The notes beneath the pieces are model-generated. The model was not told where the DNA came from, did not search any database, and saw nothing but the letters and a program-made list of their open reading frames with translations. Position numbers and translations under genes: made by a program. Positions 1 through 5,489 of a DNA stretch of 5,489 bases are shown here, piece by piece. Numbering within the stretch: the first letter of the stretch is position 1; each line of letters starts with the position of its first letter. Source of the stretch: Bacillota bacterium (lineage in GTDB: Bacteria; Bacillota; DTU030); contig DUTA01000058.1 of the NCBI GenBank assembly GCA_012842325.1, positions 1 through 5,489 of the forward strand. Reading direction: 5' to 3'.

Positions 1-708
1 CTCAGGTTCCATACCCAGACCGCCGGCTGTGCCCTGACGGCCCAGCAGCCCGACAATAACGTGGTCAGGGTAACCCTGCAGGCTCTGGCGGCCGTGTTGG
101 GCGGCACCCAGTCCCTGCACACCAATTCCCGGGATGAGGCCCTGGCCCTGCCCAGTGAAGATTCGGTCCGGATTGCCCTGCGGACCCAGCAAATCATCGC
201 CCACGAGAGCGGGGTGACCAACACGGTGGATCCCCTGGCCGGTTCCTATTATGTGGAAAGTCTGACCAATCAGATCGAGGAAAAGGCCCTGGAATATATT
301 GAGAAAATCGATGCCCTGGGCGGTGCCGTTAAGGCAATCGAACAAGGTTTCATGCAGAGGGAAATCCAGGAGAGCGCCTACGAATATCAAAAGGCCGTTG
401 AAGACGGCGAGAGGATTGTCGTTGGCGTGAACAAGTTCCAGCTGGAGGAAGAAGAGACACCCAAGGATCTCCTCAAGGTAGACCCTGCTGTGGGCAAGTA
501 TCAGAAAGAAAAACTGGCCCGCCTCAGGGCTACCAGGGACCAGGGGGCTGTGGAAGCGGCCCTGCAGCGCCTGAAGGCAACGGCCCAGTCCGATGCCAAT
601 TTGCTGCCGCCGATTCTGGAGGCAGTAAAAGCCTATGCTACCCTGGGCGAGATCTGTGGGGTACTCAGGGAAGTCTTTGGTGAATACGAGGCTTCGGTTA
701 TCTTCTGA
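1..708 (+). CDS. mcmA1: Methylmalonyl-CoA mutase, catalytic (large) subunit, C-terminal part (5' end outside window)
   Basis: The reading frame is open from the first base, and 235 residues are visible before the TGA at 706-708. The protein is the substrate-binding part of an adenosylcobalamin-dependent acyl-CoA mutase, which interconverts succinyl-CoA and (R)-methylmalonyl-CoA in the cytoplasm. Family motifs, numbered from the window edge, are HTQTAG (4-9), GGTQSLHTNS (34-43), DPLAGSYY (77-84) and VGVNKF (141-146). The sequence ends at about residue 235 with a typical barrel-domain tail (GEICGVLREVFGEYE) and no cobalamin domain. That domain is encoded by the next gene, so this is the split, two-gene type. 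A GTG at position 61 could be taken for a start, but conserved mutase sequence runs upstream of it, so the gene is cut by the window. The residues separating methylmalonyl-CoA from isobutyryl-CoA or other acyl-CoA mutases lie in the missing N-terminal part, so substrate rests on context (epimerase and decarboxylase genes). The symbol follows usage for split mutases. Confidence 0.93.
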   Translation, partial: LRFHTQTAGCALTAQQPDNNVVRVTLQALAAVLGGTQSLHTNSRDEALALPSEDSVRIALRTQQIIAHESGVTNTVDPLAGSYYVESLTNQIEEKALEYIEKIDALGGAVKAIEQGFMQREIQESAYEYQKAVEDGERIVVGVNKFQLEEEETPKDLLKVDPAVGKYQKEKLARLRATRDQGAVEAALQRLKATAQSDANLLPPILEAVKAYATLGEICGVLREVFGEYEASVIF

Positions 709-760
709 GCAGATTGCCGGCAGGCTGTATAAATTAATGTGCCGCTTTTGTGGGGAGGAA

Positions 761-765
761 GGAGG
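761..765 (+). promoter_or_regulatory. Ribosome binding site that fixes the start of the B12-binding subunit
   Basis: GGAGG at 761-765, within a longer purine run GGGGAGGAAGGAGG from 752, ends nine bases before the ATG at 775. An in-frame GTG at 739 would extend the protein by 12 residues (MPLLWGGRRRRL), but those residues are encoded by the Shine-Dalgarno region itself and do not resemble the family. The ATG at 775 is therefore the better start. Confidence 0.85.
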
Positions 766-774
766 CGCAGATTA

Positions 775-1176
775 ATGCAGGAAAGACCCATTCGTGTTTT
801 AATTGCCAAGCCGGGGCTGGATGGCCACGATCGGGGGGCCAAGGTGCTGGCCCGGGCCCTACGGGATGCGGGAATGGAGGTCATTTATACCGGCTTGCGG
901 CAGACACCGGAACAAATCGTGGAAACGGGAATTCAGGAAGATGTGGATGTCATCGGCCTGAGCATCCTTTCCGGGGCCCATAACCACCTTTTCCCCCGGG
1001 TAATGGAGCTGCTGCGGGAAAAGGGAGCCGAGGATATCCTGGTTATCGGCGGGGGCATTATTCCGGAAGACGATATACCGGCCTTGAAGGAAAAGGGTAT
1101 TGCGGAGATCTTTACTCCCGGAACCACTACCCGGGAGGTAATTGAGTATATCAGGGAGCATGTCCAGCAGAGATAG
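775..1176 (+). CDS. mcmA2: Methylmalonyl-CoA mutase, cobalamin-binding (small) subunit
   Basis: This 133-residue protein is a stand-alone B12-binding domain that carries adenosylcobalamin for the catalytic subunit encoded just upstream. The cobalamin signature D-x-H-x-x-G is visible as DGHDRG (16-21), where H18 would be the lower axial cobalt ligand in base-off/His-on binding. It is followed by SILSGAH (63-69), which lines the nucleotide-loop pocket, and by the glycine-rich strand end IGGGIIP (91-97). The order and spacing match the Rossmann-like B12 domain found at the C-terminus of one-piece mutases. About 130-140 residues is the normal length for the free-standing form. The gene starts 66 bases after the catalytic subunit and is surely co-transcribed with it. 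Isobutyryl-CoA and other acyl-CoA mutase small subunits share this fold, so substrate specificity cannot be read from this subunit. The start is set by the GGAGG nine bases upstream. Confidence 0.95.
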   Translation: MQERPIRVLIAKPGLDGHDRGAKVLARALRDAGMEVIYTGLRQTPEQIVETGIQEDVDVIGLSILSGAHNHLFPRVMELLREKGAEDILVIGGGIIPEDDIPALKEKGIAEIFTPGTTTREVIEYIREHVQQR

Positions 1177-1206
1177 TCTCTTGGCAGATAGACAGGTGGT
1201 GAAAAT

Positions 1207-2160
1207 GTGACACTGGTGGAAGGCATTCTGGCAGGGAAGCAAAGGGCCATCGCCCGCCTGATTACCCTGGTAGAGAACCGCCCCCGGGAGGCTGTTCCCG
1301 TCTTGCAGGATCTCTATCCCCATACGGGGAAGGCCCTGGTCATAGGAATAACCGGTCCACCGGGGGCGGGGAAAAGTACCCTGGTTGCCCGCCTAACAAG
1401 GAGACTGCGGCAGAGGGGGAAAACGGTGGGGATCATAGCCGTTGACCCCACCAGTCCCTTCACCGGCGGGGCCATATTGGGCGACAGGATTCGGATGCAG
1501 GAGCTGGCAACGGACCCGGGGGTATTCATCCGCAGTATGGGAACCAGGGGAAGCCTGGGCGGCCTGGCCAAGGCAACCCATAATGTGATCAGAATATTGG
1601 ACGCGGCGGGCAAGGACTACATTTTCGTGGAGACGGTGGGTGTTGGCCAGTCGGAAGTGGATATTGTCAAAACTGCCGATTCAACCCTGGTTGTTCTGGT
1701 CCCCGGCCTGGGGGATGATATTCAGACCATAAAGGCCGGAATTCTGGAGATTGCCGACATTTTCGTCGTCAACAAAGCAGACCGCCAGGGTGCCGACCGG
1801 CTGGTGGCAGAACTGGAAATGATGCTGGATCTGAGCGAGAAGGAGGTTGCCTGGCGGCCACCGGTGTATACTACAGTTGCCACCGGCAATCAAGGTATCG
1901 ATGCTGTTCTGGAAGGGATCGAAGAGCACGTCCGACACCTGTACCAAAATGGACAACTGGAAGCACGCCGCCGGGAAAGATATAGGGCCGAAATAATGGC
2001 TATTGTGGAGGAGGAGATTAAAGCCCGCCTGCTGGGCCAGTGGTCGGCGGGGAGTCTGGAAGAGCTCCTGGAGGAGGTTGCTGCCCGGGCAAAGGACCCC
2101 TATGCAGCGGCCAGGGAGATTCTGAAGCCCTGGACCGGGAATGGGAAAGGAGGTTCATGA
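1207..2160 (+). CDS. meaB: MeaB/ArgK-family G-protein chaperone of methylmalonyl-CoA mutase
   Basis: This 317-residue P-loop GTPase of the SIMIBI class protects and reloads adenosylcobalamin-dependent methylmalonyl-CoA mutase, coupling GTP hydrolysis to cofactor delivery and removal of damaged cofactor. Visible motifs are the Walker A loop GPPGAGKS (50-57), the switch region VDPTSPFTGGAILGDRIRM (79-97), the family signature ETVGVGQSE (142-150), GLGDDIQ (167-173) and the guanine-specificity motif NKAD (189-192). A helical C-terminal extension of about 80 residues, the dimerisation arm in known members, is present, and the length is normal. The start is a GTG, with AGGTGG (1194-1199) seven bases upstream. 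An ATG two bases earlier (1205) is out of frame and runs straight into TGA. The gene lies 30 bases after the B12 subunit, and its TGA overlaps the epimerase start. The old name ArgK (lysine/arginine/ornithine transport kinase) is not supported by this context. Confidence 0.96.
   Translation: MTLVEGILAGKQRAIARLITLVENRPREAVPVLQDLYPHTGKALVIGITGPPGAGKSTLVARLTRRLRQRGKTVGIIAVDPTSPFTGGAILGDRIRMQELATDPGVFIRSMGTRGSLGGLAKATHNVIRILDAAGKDYIFVETVGVGQSEVDIVKTADSTLVVLVPGLGDDIQTIKAGILEIADIFVVNKADRQGADRLVAELEMMLDLSEKEVAWRPPVYTTVATGNQGIDAVLEGIEEHVRHLYQNGQLEARRRERYRAEIMAIVEEEIKARLLGQWSAGSLEELLEEVAARAKDPYAAAREILKPWTGNGKGGS
2146..2153 (+). promoter_or_regulatory. Ribosome binding site and coupled start of the epimerase gene
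   Basis: AAAGGAGG lies inside the last codons of meaB. Two adjacent ATG codons follow, at 2157 (three bases away) and 2160 (six bases away). The second has the more usual spacing. Its first base is the last base of the meaB TGA (TGATG), an arrangement typical of translational coupling. Confidence 0.75.
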
Positions 2161-2567
2161 TGAAGATCAGCAAGATCGATCACATTGGCATTGCCGTGAA
2201 GGATCTGGAGGAAGCTTTAAAGCTGTACCGGGACATTCTGCAGCTGGAAGTGAAGGGTGTGGAGGAAGTACCGGATCAAAAGGTGAAGGTGGCCTTTATT
2301 CCCGTGGGGGAAAGTAAAGTGGAACTACTGGAGCCCACCAGCGGCGACAGTCCTGTGGCAAAATTTATTGAGAAAAGGGGGGAAGGTATACACCATCTAA
2401 CCCTGCGGGTTGATAACCTGGAAAAGGCCCTGGAGGAGGCCAGGGAGGCCGGCATCAGGCTTATCGATGAAAAACCGCGGTTGGGAGCAGGGGGGGCCAA
2501 GATAGCCTTCCTCCATCCGAAAAGCACCGGTGGGGTGCTCCTGGAACTGTGTGAACGGGACGGCTAG
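2160..2567 (+). CDS. mce: Methylmalonyl-CoA epimerase (racemase)
   Basis: This 135-residue vicinal-oxygen-chelate (glyoxalase-fold) enzyme interconverts (R)- and (S)-methylmalonyl-CoA, linking the R-specific mutase to the S-specific decarboxylase. Two beta-alpha-beta-beta-beta modules are visible. The first starts at DHIGIAVKDLEEAL (7-20) and the second at GIHHLTLRVDNLEKAL (76-91). Likely metal ligands are H8, one of H78/H79, and E129 in the closing strand GGVLLEL (124-130). The strongly conserved VGESKVELLEP (49-59) is also typical. About 135 residues is the usual bacterial length. The choice between the ATG at 2157 and the ATG at 2160 changes only one methionine. Longer upstream starts, such as the GTG at 2040, lie within meaB and add sequence foreign to the family. 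The gene overlaps meaB by one base and is probably translationally coupled to it. Confidence 0.96.
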   Translation: MKISKIDHIGIAVKDLEEALKLYRDILQLEVKGVEEVPDQKVKVAFIPVGESKVELLEPTSGDSPVAKFIEKRGEGIHHLTLRVDNLEKALEEAREAGIRLIDEKPRLGAGGAKIAFLHPKSTGGVLLELCERDG

Positions 2568-2573
2568 GCAGAC

Positions 2574-2602
2574 TTGTTTCAGGCTAGAGGGGATAGTATA
2601 AT
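2574..2602 (+). promoter_or_regulatory. Predicted sigma-A-type promoter upstream of mmdA
   Basis: A -35 candidate TTGTTT (2574-2579) and a perfect -10 consensus TATAAT (2597-2602) are separated by exactly 17 bases. They lie in the AT-rich, 83-base gap between the epimerase stop and mmdA, the longest gap in the window. Transcription would begin near 2609 and give a leader of about 40 bases ending in the mmdA Shine-Dalgarno. The -35 matches the consensus only at TTG, and there is no extended -10 TG. No clear terminator separates this promoter from the upstream genes, so read-through from the mutase block is still expected. This is a sequence-based prediction. Confidence 0.6.
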
Positions 2603-2650
2603 TATAACAAGTTTACCTGGAAATAACACTTGGGTTAGGGGGATGAGTAC

Positions 2651-4198
2651 ATGTCAGGATCGTTCCTGGAGGAACTTGCCAGGAGGAAAGAGATAATTGC
2701 GGCCGGTGGAGGAGAAAAACGGATTGAAAAACAGCATCAAGCTGGGAAGATGACGGCAAGGGAACGGATTGCCAAACTCCTGGATCCCGACAGCTTTGTG
2801 GAACTGGATGCCTTTGTCCGGCACCGCTGCATTGATTTTGGGATGGAGAAGGTGGAAGCCCCCGGTGAAGGGGTAGTAACGGGTTATGGCACCATTAACG
2901 GACGGACCGTCTTTGTTTATGCCCAGGATTTTACCGTCATCGGCGGCTCCCTGGGGGAAATGCATGCCCGCAAGATCTGTAAGGTCATGGATCTGGCCTT
3001 AAAGACCGGGGTCCCCATCATTGGCATCAATGATTCCGGGGGAGCCCGGATCCAGGAAGGTGTCGATGCCCTCAGCGGTTACGGCCAGATCTTTTACCGC
3101 AATACCATCGCTTCCGGTGTTATTCCCCAGATCTCAGTAATTATGGGACCTTGTGCCGGCGGTGCCGTTTACTCACCAGCTCTAACCGATTTTGTTTTTA
3201 TGGTTGAAGGCACAAGCTACATGTTTATTACCGGGCCCCAGGTTATCAAGGCGGTGACAGGGGAGGACGTGACGCCCGAGGAACTGGGCGGCGCCATGAC
3301 CCACAATGCGACCAGTGGGGTAGCCCATTTCAAGGCCAGGAATGAGGAGGAGTGCCTGGAAGCCATTCGGCGCCTGCTTTCCTTCTTACCTGACAATAAC
3401 CTGCAGGATCCGCCCCTGGTTGAAACGGGGGATGACCCCGGCCGCATAGATGCATCCTTGCGGGAGATAGTCCCGCCGGAACCCAACCGGGCCTATGACG
3501 TTCGGGACATCATTACCCGGGTGGTGGACAAGGGGGATTTCCTGGAGGTACAGCCCTACTACGCCCAGAATATAGTCATCGGCTTTGCCCGCCTGAACGG
3601 GCGGACCGTCGGCATCGTCGCCAACCAGCCCAAGATCCTGGCCGGCTGTTTGGATATCAATGCTTCCGATAAAGCTGCCCGCTTCATAAGGTTCTGCGAT
3701 GCCTTCAATATTCCTTTGGTGAACCTGGTCGATGTCCCTGGCTTCTTGCCGGGTACGGCCCAGGAATATGGTGGCATCATACGGCATGGGGCCAAGATGC
3801 TCTACGCCTATTCGGAGGCGACGGTGCCCAAGCTCACTGTGATCTTGCGGAAATCTTATGGCGGGGCCTACCTGGCCATGTGCAGCCGGGACCTGGGGGC
3901 CGATCAGGTCTTTGCCTGGCCCAATGCGGAAATTGCCGTCATGGGACCGGAAGGAGCTGCCAACATAATCTTCCGGAAAGAGATAAATGATAGTGCCGAT
4001 CCGCAAAAGACCAGGGACGAAAAGATCGCAGAATACAGGGAGCGGTTCGCCAACCCTTATGTGGCGGCAGGCAGGGGTTATGTGGATGATGTCATCGATC
4101 CGGCCGAGACCAGGGTGCGCTTGATCGCGGCTCTGGAGATGCTGGTCAGCAAGAGGGAAACGAGACCGGCGAAAAAACACGGCAACATTCCCGTCTAG
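2651..4198 (+). CDS. mmdA: Methylmalonyl-CoA decarboxylase, alpha subunit (carboxyltransferase)
   Basis: This 515-residue acyl-CoA carboxyltransferase moves the carboxyl group of (S)-methylmalonyl-CoA to carrier-bound biotin, releasing propionyl-CoA at the cytoplasmic face of the decarboxylase complex. It has the usual two crotonase-like halves. The N-terminal half shows NDSGGARIQEG (127-137) and GPCAGGAVYSPA (166-177), forming the CoA-side oxyanion hole. The C-terminal half shows VDVPGFLPGTAQEYGGIIRHGAK split across 360-382, then RKSYGGAYLAM (400-410) and AVMGPEGAANIIF (429-441) on the biotin side. The tail KKHGNIPV (508-515) is the family's usual ending, so the protein is full length. The ATG at 2651 has AGGGGG (2637-2642) eight bases upstream. 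The overlapping ATG at 2643 is in another frame and closes after 17 codons. By sequence alone it could be a propionyl-CoA carboxylase beta subunit or a transcarboxylase 12S subunit. The membrane-subunit genes directly downstream and the absence of a biotin carboxylase favour the sodium-pumping decarboxylase. Confidence 0.95.
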   Translation: MSGSFLEELARRKEIIAAGGGEKRIEKQHQAGKMTARERIAKLLDPDSFVELDAFVRHRCIDFGMEKVEAPGEGVVTGYGTINGRTVFVYAQDFTVIGGSLGEMHARKICKVMDLALKTGVPIIGINDSGGARIQEGVDALSGYGQIFYRNTIASGVIPQISVIMGPCAGGAVYSPALTDFVFMVEGTSYMFITGPQVIKAVTGEDVTPEELGGAMTHNATSGVAHFKARNEEECLEAIRRLLSFLPDNNLQDPPLVETGDDPGRIDASLREIVPPEPNRAYDVRDIITRVVDKGDFLEVQPYYAQNIVIGFARLNGRTVGIVANQPKILAGCLDINASDKAARFIRFCDAFNIPLVNLVDVPGFLPGTAQEYGGIIRHGAKMLYAYSEATVPKLTVILRKSYGGAYLAMCSRDLGADQVFAWPNAEIAVMGPEGAANIIFRKEINDSADPQKTRDEKIAEYRERFANPYVAAGRGYVDDVIDPAETRVRLIAALEMLVSKRETRPAKKHGNIPV

Positions 4199-4230
4199 GC
4201 CAACCAACCCGGGAAGGGAGGGGTGTATGG

Positions 4231-4608
4231 ATGGAAAACATAATGCTGGGAATTCGGATCACCATCATAGGCATGGGTATAACCTTTGCCAGCCTCTATC
4301 TGCTGTCTTTAATTGTGAATATACTGCGCCGTGTATGTAATGGAGAAAAAAAGGAGACTGTCCGAGAACAGCCGGTGGAGAATAGGAAACCGGAACCTGT
4401 TCAAGCCAAGGAGGAGCCTGTTCCTGTTGAATCAATAGAACAAATACCCGCTGAAGTGGTGGCAGTCATAGCCAGTGCCCTGGCAGCTTATCTGGATGAA
4501 CATCCGGCGGGGGTTAGGATCAGGGTAATCCGCCGGCAGTTCCCGTCTCCGTTCTCAACCTGGAGTATGGCCGGAAGGCAGGAATTGATGAGAATCAACG
4601 CCAGATAG
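4231..4608 (+). CDS. mmdD: Methylmalonyl-CoA decarboxylase, delta subunit (OadG family, membrane anchor)
   Basis: This small protein of 125 residues has one N-terminal transmembrane helix (about 8-32). The helix carries the GMGITF pattern common in OadG/MmdD subunits and is followed by a basic RR pair. After it comes a charged linker rich in Pro and Glu (about 38-70), then a predicted amphipathic helix IPAEVVAVIASALAAYL (72-88), and a C-terminal segment RQFPSPFSTWSMAGRQELM (102-120), a recognisable ending in these subunits. In known complexes the delta subunit holds the carboxyltransferase and biotin carrier against the membrane beta subunit and aids assembly. Position between mmdA and the biotin carrier supports the assignment. 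The ATG at 4231 has GGGAGGGG (4216-4223) seven bases before it; an in-frame ATG at 4243 is less well placed. Family sequences diverge quickly, so the call rests on the helix, the tail and the context. GC is visibly lower than in mmdA. Confidence 0.88.
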   Translation: MENIMLGIRITIIGMGITFASLYLLSLIVNILRRVCNGEKKETVREQPVENRKPEPVQAKEEPVPVESIEQIPAEVVAVIASALAAYLDEHPAGVRIRVIRRQFPSPFSTWSMAGRQELMRINAR

Positions 4609-4657
4609 GATCAAGGAAACTGGCGATGCTGAAAAAAACCAAGGAGGAAGACAAGGG

Positions 4658-5101
4658 ATGAAAAGATTTCGCATAGTAGTGAATGGTACTGCTTATGAAG
4701 TTGAGGTGGAAGAAATGGGCCAGGGCCCAGTAACGGCTGCTCCTCCAGCAGCACCGGCACCTGCCCCGGCTCCAGCCCCCGCTTCTGTCAAACAGGAGAC
4801 AACCTCAGTTACTGCACCACAGCCCGCTGTAGAAAAGCCTGCTCCTAGCCCACAGGCAGCTGCTAAGCCTGCGCCGGTATCTGCCGGGGGAATAAAGGTG
4901 GAAGCCCCTATGCCCGGGACTATTTTGGACATAAGGGTAAAGCCAGGGGATTCCGTTGCTACCGGTGATGTGCTGGTCATATTGGAAGCTATGAAGATGG
5001 AGAATGAAATTGTTGCACCACAGGACGGTACGGTAAAAGAAATAGCTACAACTCAGGGGGCTTCTGTTAATACCGGGGATGTCCTGGTAGTCCTCGAATA
5101 A
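4658..5101 (+). CDS. mmdC: Methylmalonyl-CoA decarboxylase, gamma subunit (biotin carboxyl carrier protein)
   Basis: This 147-residue carrier shuttles CO2 as carboxybiotin from MmdA to MmdB. Three parts are visible: a short N-terminal strand segment MKRFRIVVNGTAYEVEVEE (1-19), a flexible linker (about 24-76) rich in Ala and Pro with an uninterrupted Pro-Ala run near 32-42, and a biotinyl domain (about 79-147). The biotinyl domain contains APMPGTI (83-89) and the biotinylation site EAMKMEN (110-116), with K113 as the lysine modified by biotin ligase. The closing DVLVVLE is the usual end of the domain. Length and layout match decarboxylase gamma subunits rather than acetyl-CoA carboxylase AccB, and the flanking mmdD and mmdB confirm it. 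AAGGAGGA (4641-4648) sits nine bases before the ATG. There is a 49-base gap after mmdD and a 12-base gap before mmdB. Confidence 0.96.
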   Translation: MKRFRIVVNGTAYEVEVEEMGQGPVTAAPPAAPAPAPAPAPASVKQETTSVTAPQPAVEKPAPSPQAAAKPAPVSAGGIKVEAPMPGTILDIRVKPGDSVATGDVLVILEAMKMENEIVAPQDGTVKEIATTQGASVNTGDVLVVLE

Positions 5102-5113
5102 GGGGGGGCAGGT

Positions 5114-5489
5114 ATGTTGGCCGAGGCCATAATTGAGTTTATACAATCACTGGGGTTTTTCAGTCTTACCTGGCAAGAGGGCGTAATGATTATAATCGGT
5201 TGTGTACTCCTTTACCTGGCGATAGTTAAGGAATACGAGCCCTTGCTCCTGTTACCCATCGCCTTCGGTGTTATCCTGTCCAATATACCCTTGGCTGGTT
5301 TAATGGATCCGCCAGGACCAGATGGTACGCCTGGGGGCCTGCTCTATTATCTCTACCAGGGAGTTAAACTGGGGATATATCCACCTTTGATTTTCATGGG
5401 GATAGGTGCCATGACTGACTTTGGCCCCCTCCTGGCCAATCCCAGTACCCTATTGCTTGGTGCGGCGGCCCAATTTGGGATCTTTACCA
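5114..5489 (+). CDS. mmdB: Methylmalonyl-CoA decarboxylase, beta subunit (Na+-pumping membrane subunit), 5' part
   Basis: The frame opens at the ATG at 5114, after a G-rich Shine-Dalgarno (AGGGGGGG, 5101-5108, beginning on the last base of the mmdC stop), and stays open to the window edge, giving 125 residues plus one base. The product is the OadB/MmdB/GcdB-type membrane subunit, which decarboxylates carboxybiotin and couples this to Na+ export. Characteristic stretches are EYEPLLLLPIAFGVILSNIP (40-59) and FMGIGAMTDFGPLLANPSTL (94-113). Hydrophobic helices are seen at about 23-38, 42-62 and 90-104, with a fourth starting near 111. The loop at about 65-75 (DPPGPDGTPGG) precedes YYLYQGVKLGIYPPLIF, also typical of the family. 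Full-length members have roughly 370-400 residues, so about two thirds is missing, including the Asp and Asn/Ser residues implicated in Na+ coupling. The order A-D-C-B matches that described for the Propionigenium modestum decarboxylase. Confidence 0.95.
   Translation, partial: MLAEAIIEFIQSLGFFSLTWQEGVMIIIGCVLLYLAIVKEYEPLLLLPIAFGVILSNIPLAGLMDPPGPDGTPGGLLYYLYQGVKLGIYPPLIFMGIGAMTDFGPLLANPSTLLLGAAAQFGIFT

Noticed and set aside
739..774. GTG-initiated 12-residue extension of the B12-binding subunit
   Set aside because: These codons are the Shine-Dalgarno region of the ATG at 775; the resulting Trp-Gly-Gly-Arg-rich leader does not fit the family.
859..1323. Minus-strand open frame of 154 codons opposite the B12-binding subunit and meaB
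   Set aside because: It is a shadow frame spanning two well-supported plus-strand genes and their gap, with no recognisable domain.
2568..2600. Possible terminator after the epimerase gene
   Set aside because: I found no GC-rich stem followed by a T run; the only repeats there are direct, not inverted.
2643..2696. A 17-codon frame from the ATG just upstream of the mmdA start
   Set aside because: It is out of frame with mmdA, sits directly against the Shine-Dalgarno with almost no spacer, and overlaps conserved MmdA N-terminal coding sequence.
3386..4207. Long 273-codon open frame on the minus strand
   Set aside because: It lies antisense to mmdA, a full-length protein with family motifs throughout. 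The translation resembles no known family and is explained by codon bias of the GC-rich sense strand.
4626..4661. An 11-codon frame (MLKKTKEEDKG) ending in a TGA that overlaps the mmdC start
   Set aside because: It contains the mmdC ribosome binding site, has no Shine-Dalgarno of its own and does not resemble MmdE. It could be a chance leader frame, but nothing supports it as a gene.
4736..4790. Repetitive GC-rich stretch (Pro/Ala codons)
   Set aside because: It is not an independent DNA repeat. It encodes the flexible Ala/Pro linker usual in biotin carrier subunits.

Overview
The window is one co-directional (+ strand) block of eight genes for the succinyl-CoA / methylmalonyl-CoA / propionyl-CoA branch. 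Both ends are cut by the window edge. Strong AGGAGG-type ribosome binding sites, tight gene packing and the families present suggest an anaerobic member of the Bacillota, of the Clostridia/Peptococcaceae-like kind. GC is about 60% in the first two thirds. This placement is an inference; no phylogenetic marker is present.

Layout. Positions 1-708 hold the C-terminal part of the catalytic subunit of a two-piece methylmalonyl-CoA mutase. Positions 775-1176 hold its separate cobalamin-binding subunit. Positions 1207-2160 hold the G-protein chaperone MeaB, and 2160-2567 hold methylmalonyl-CoA epimerase, which overlaps the meaB stop codon. An 83-base gap (2568-2650) follows, with a good sigma-A-type promoter (TTGTTT, 17 bases, TATAAT). 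Then come the subunits of a sodium-pumping, biotin-dependent methylmalonyl-CoA decarboxylase in the order mmdA (carboxyltransferase alpha, 2651-4198), mmdD (small membrane delta, 4231-4608), mmdC (biotin carrier gamma, 4658-5101) and mmdB (membrane beta, from 5114 past the window end). No intergenic stretch exceeds 83 bases. I saw no RNA gene, mobile element, CRISPR array or convincing terminator.

How the genes fit together. The mutase, kept active by MeaB, interconverts succinyl-CoA and (R)-methylmalonyl-CoA. The epimerase supplies the (S)-isomer. MmdA moves the carboxyl group to the biotin on MmdC. MmdB, anchored with MmdD, releases CO2 and exports Na+, leaving propionyl-CoA. Together this converts succinyl-CoA to propionyl-CoA and stores decarboxylation energy as a sodium gradient. 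No biotin carboxylase gene lies in the window, which fits a decarboxylase better than a propionyl-CoA carboxylase.

This is a recognisable pathway, not an undescribed system. The points most worth a second look are the internal promoter separating the two blocks, the drop in GC from mmdD onward, the absence of an mmdE-like gene, and the unresolved substrate of the truncated mutase.
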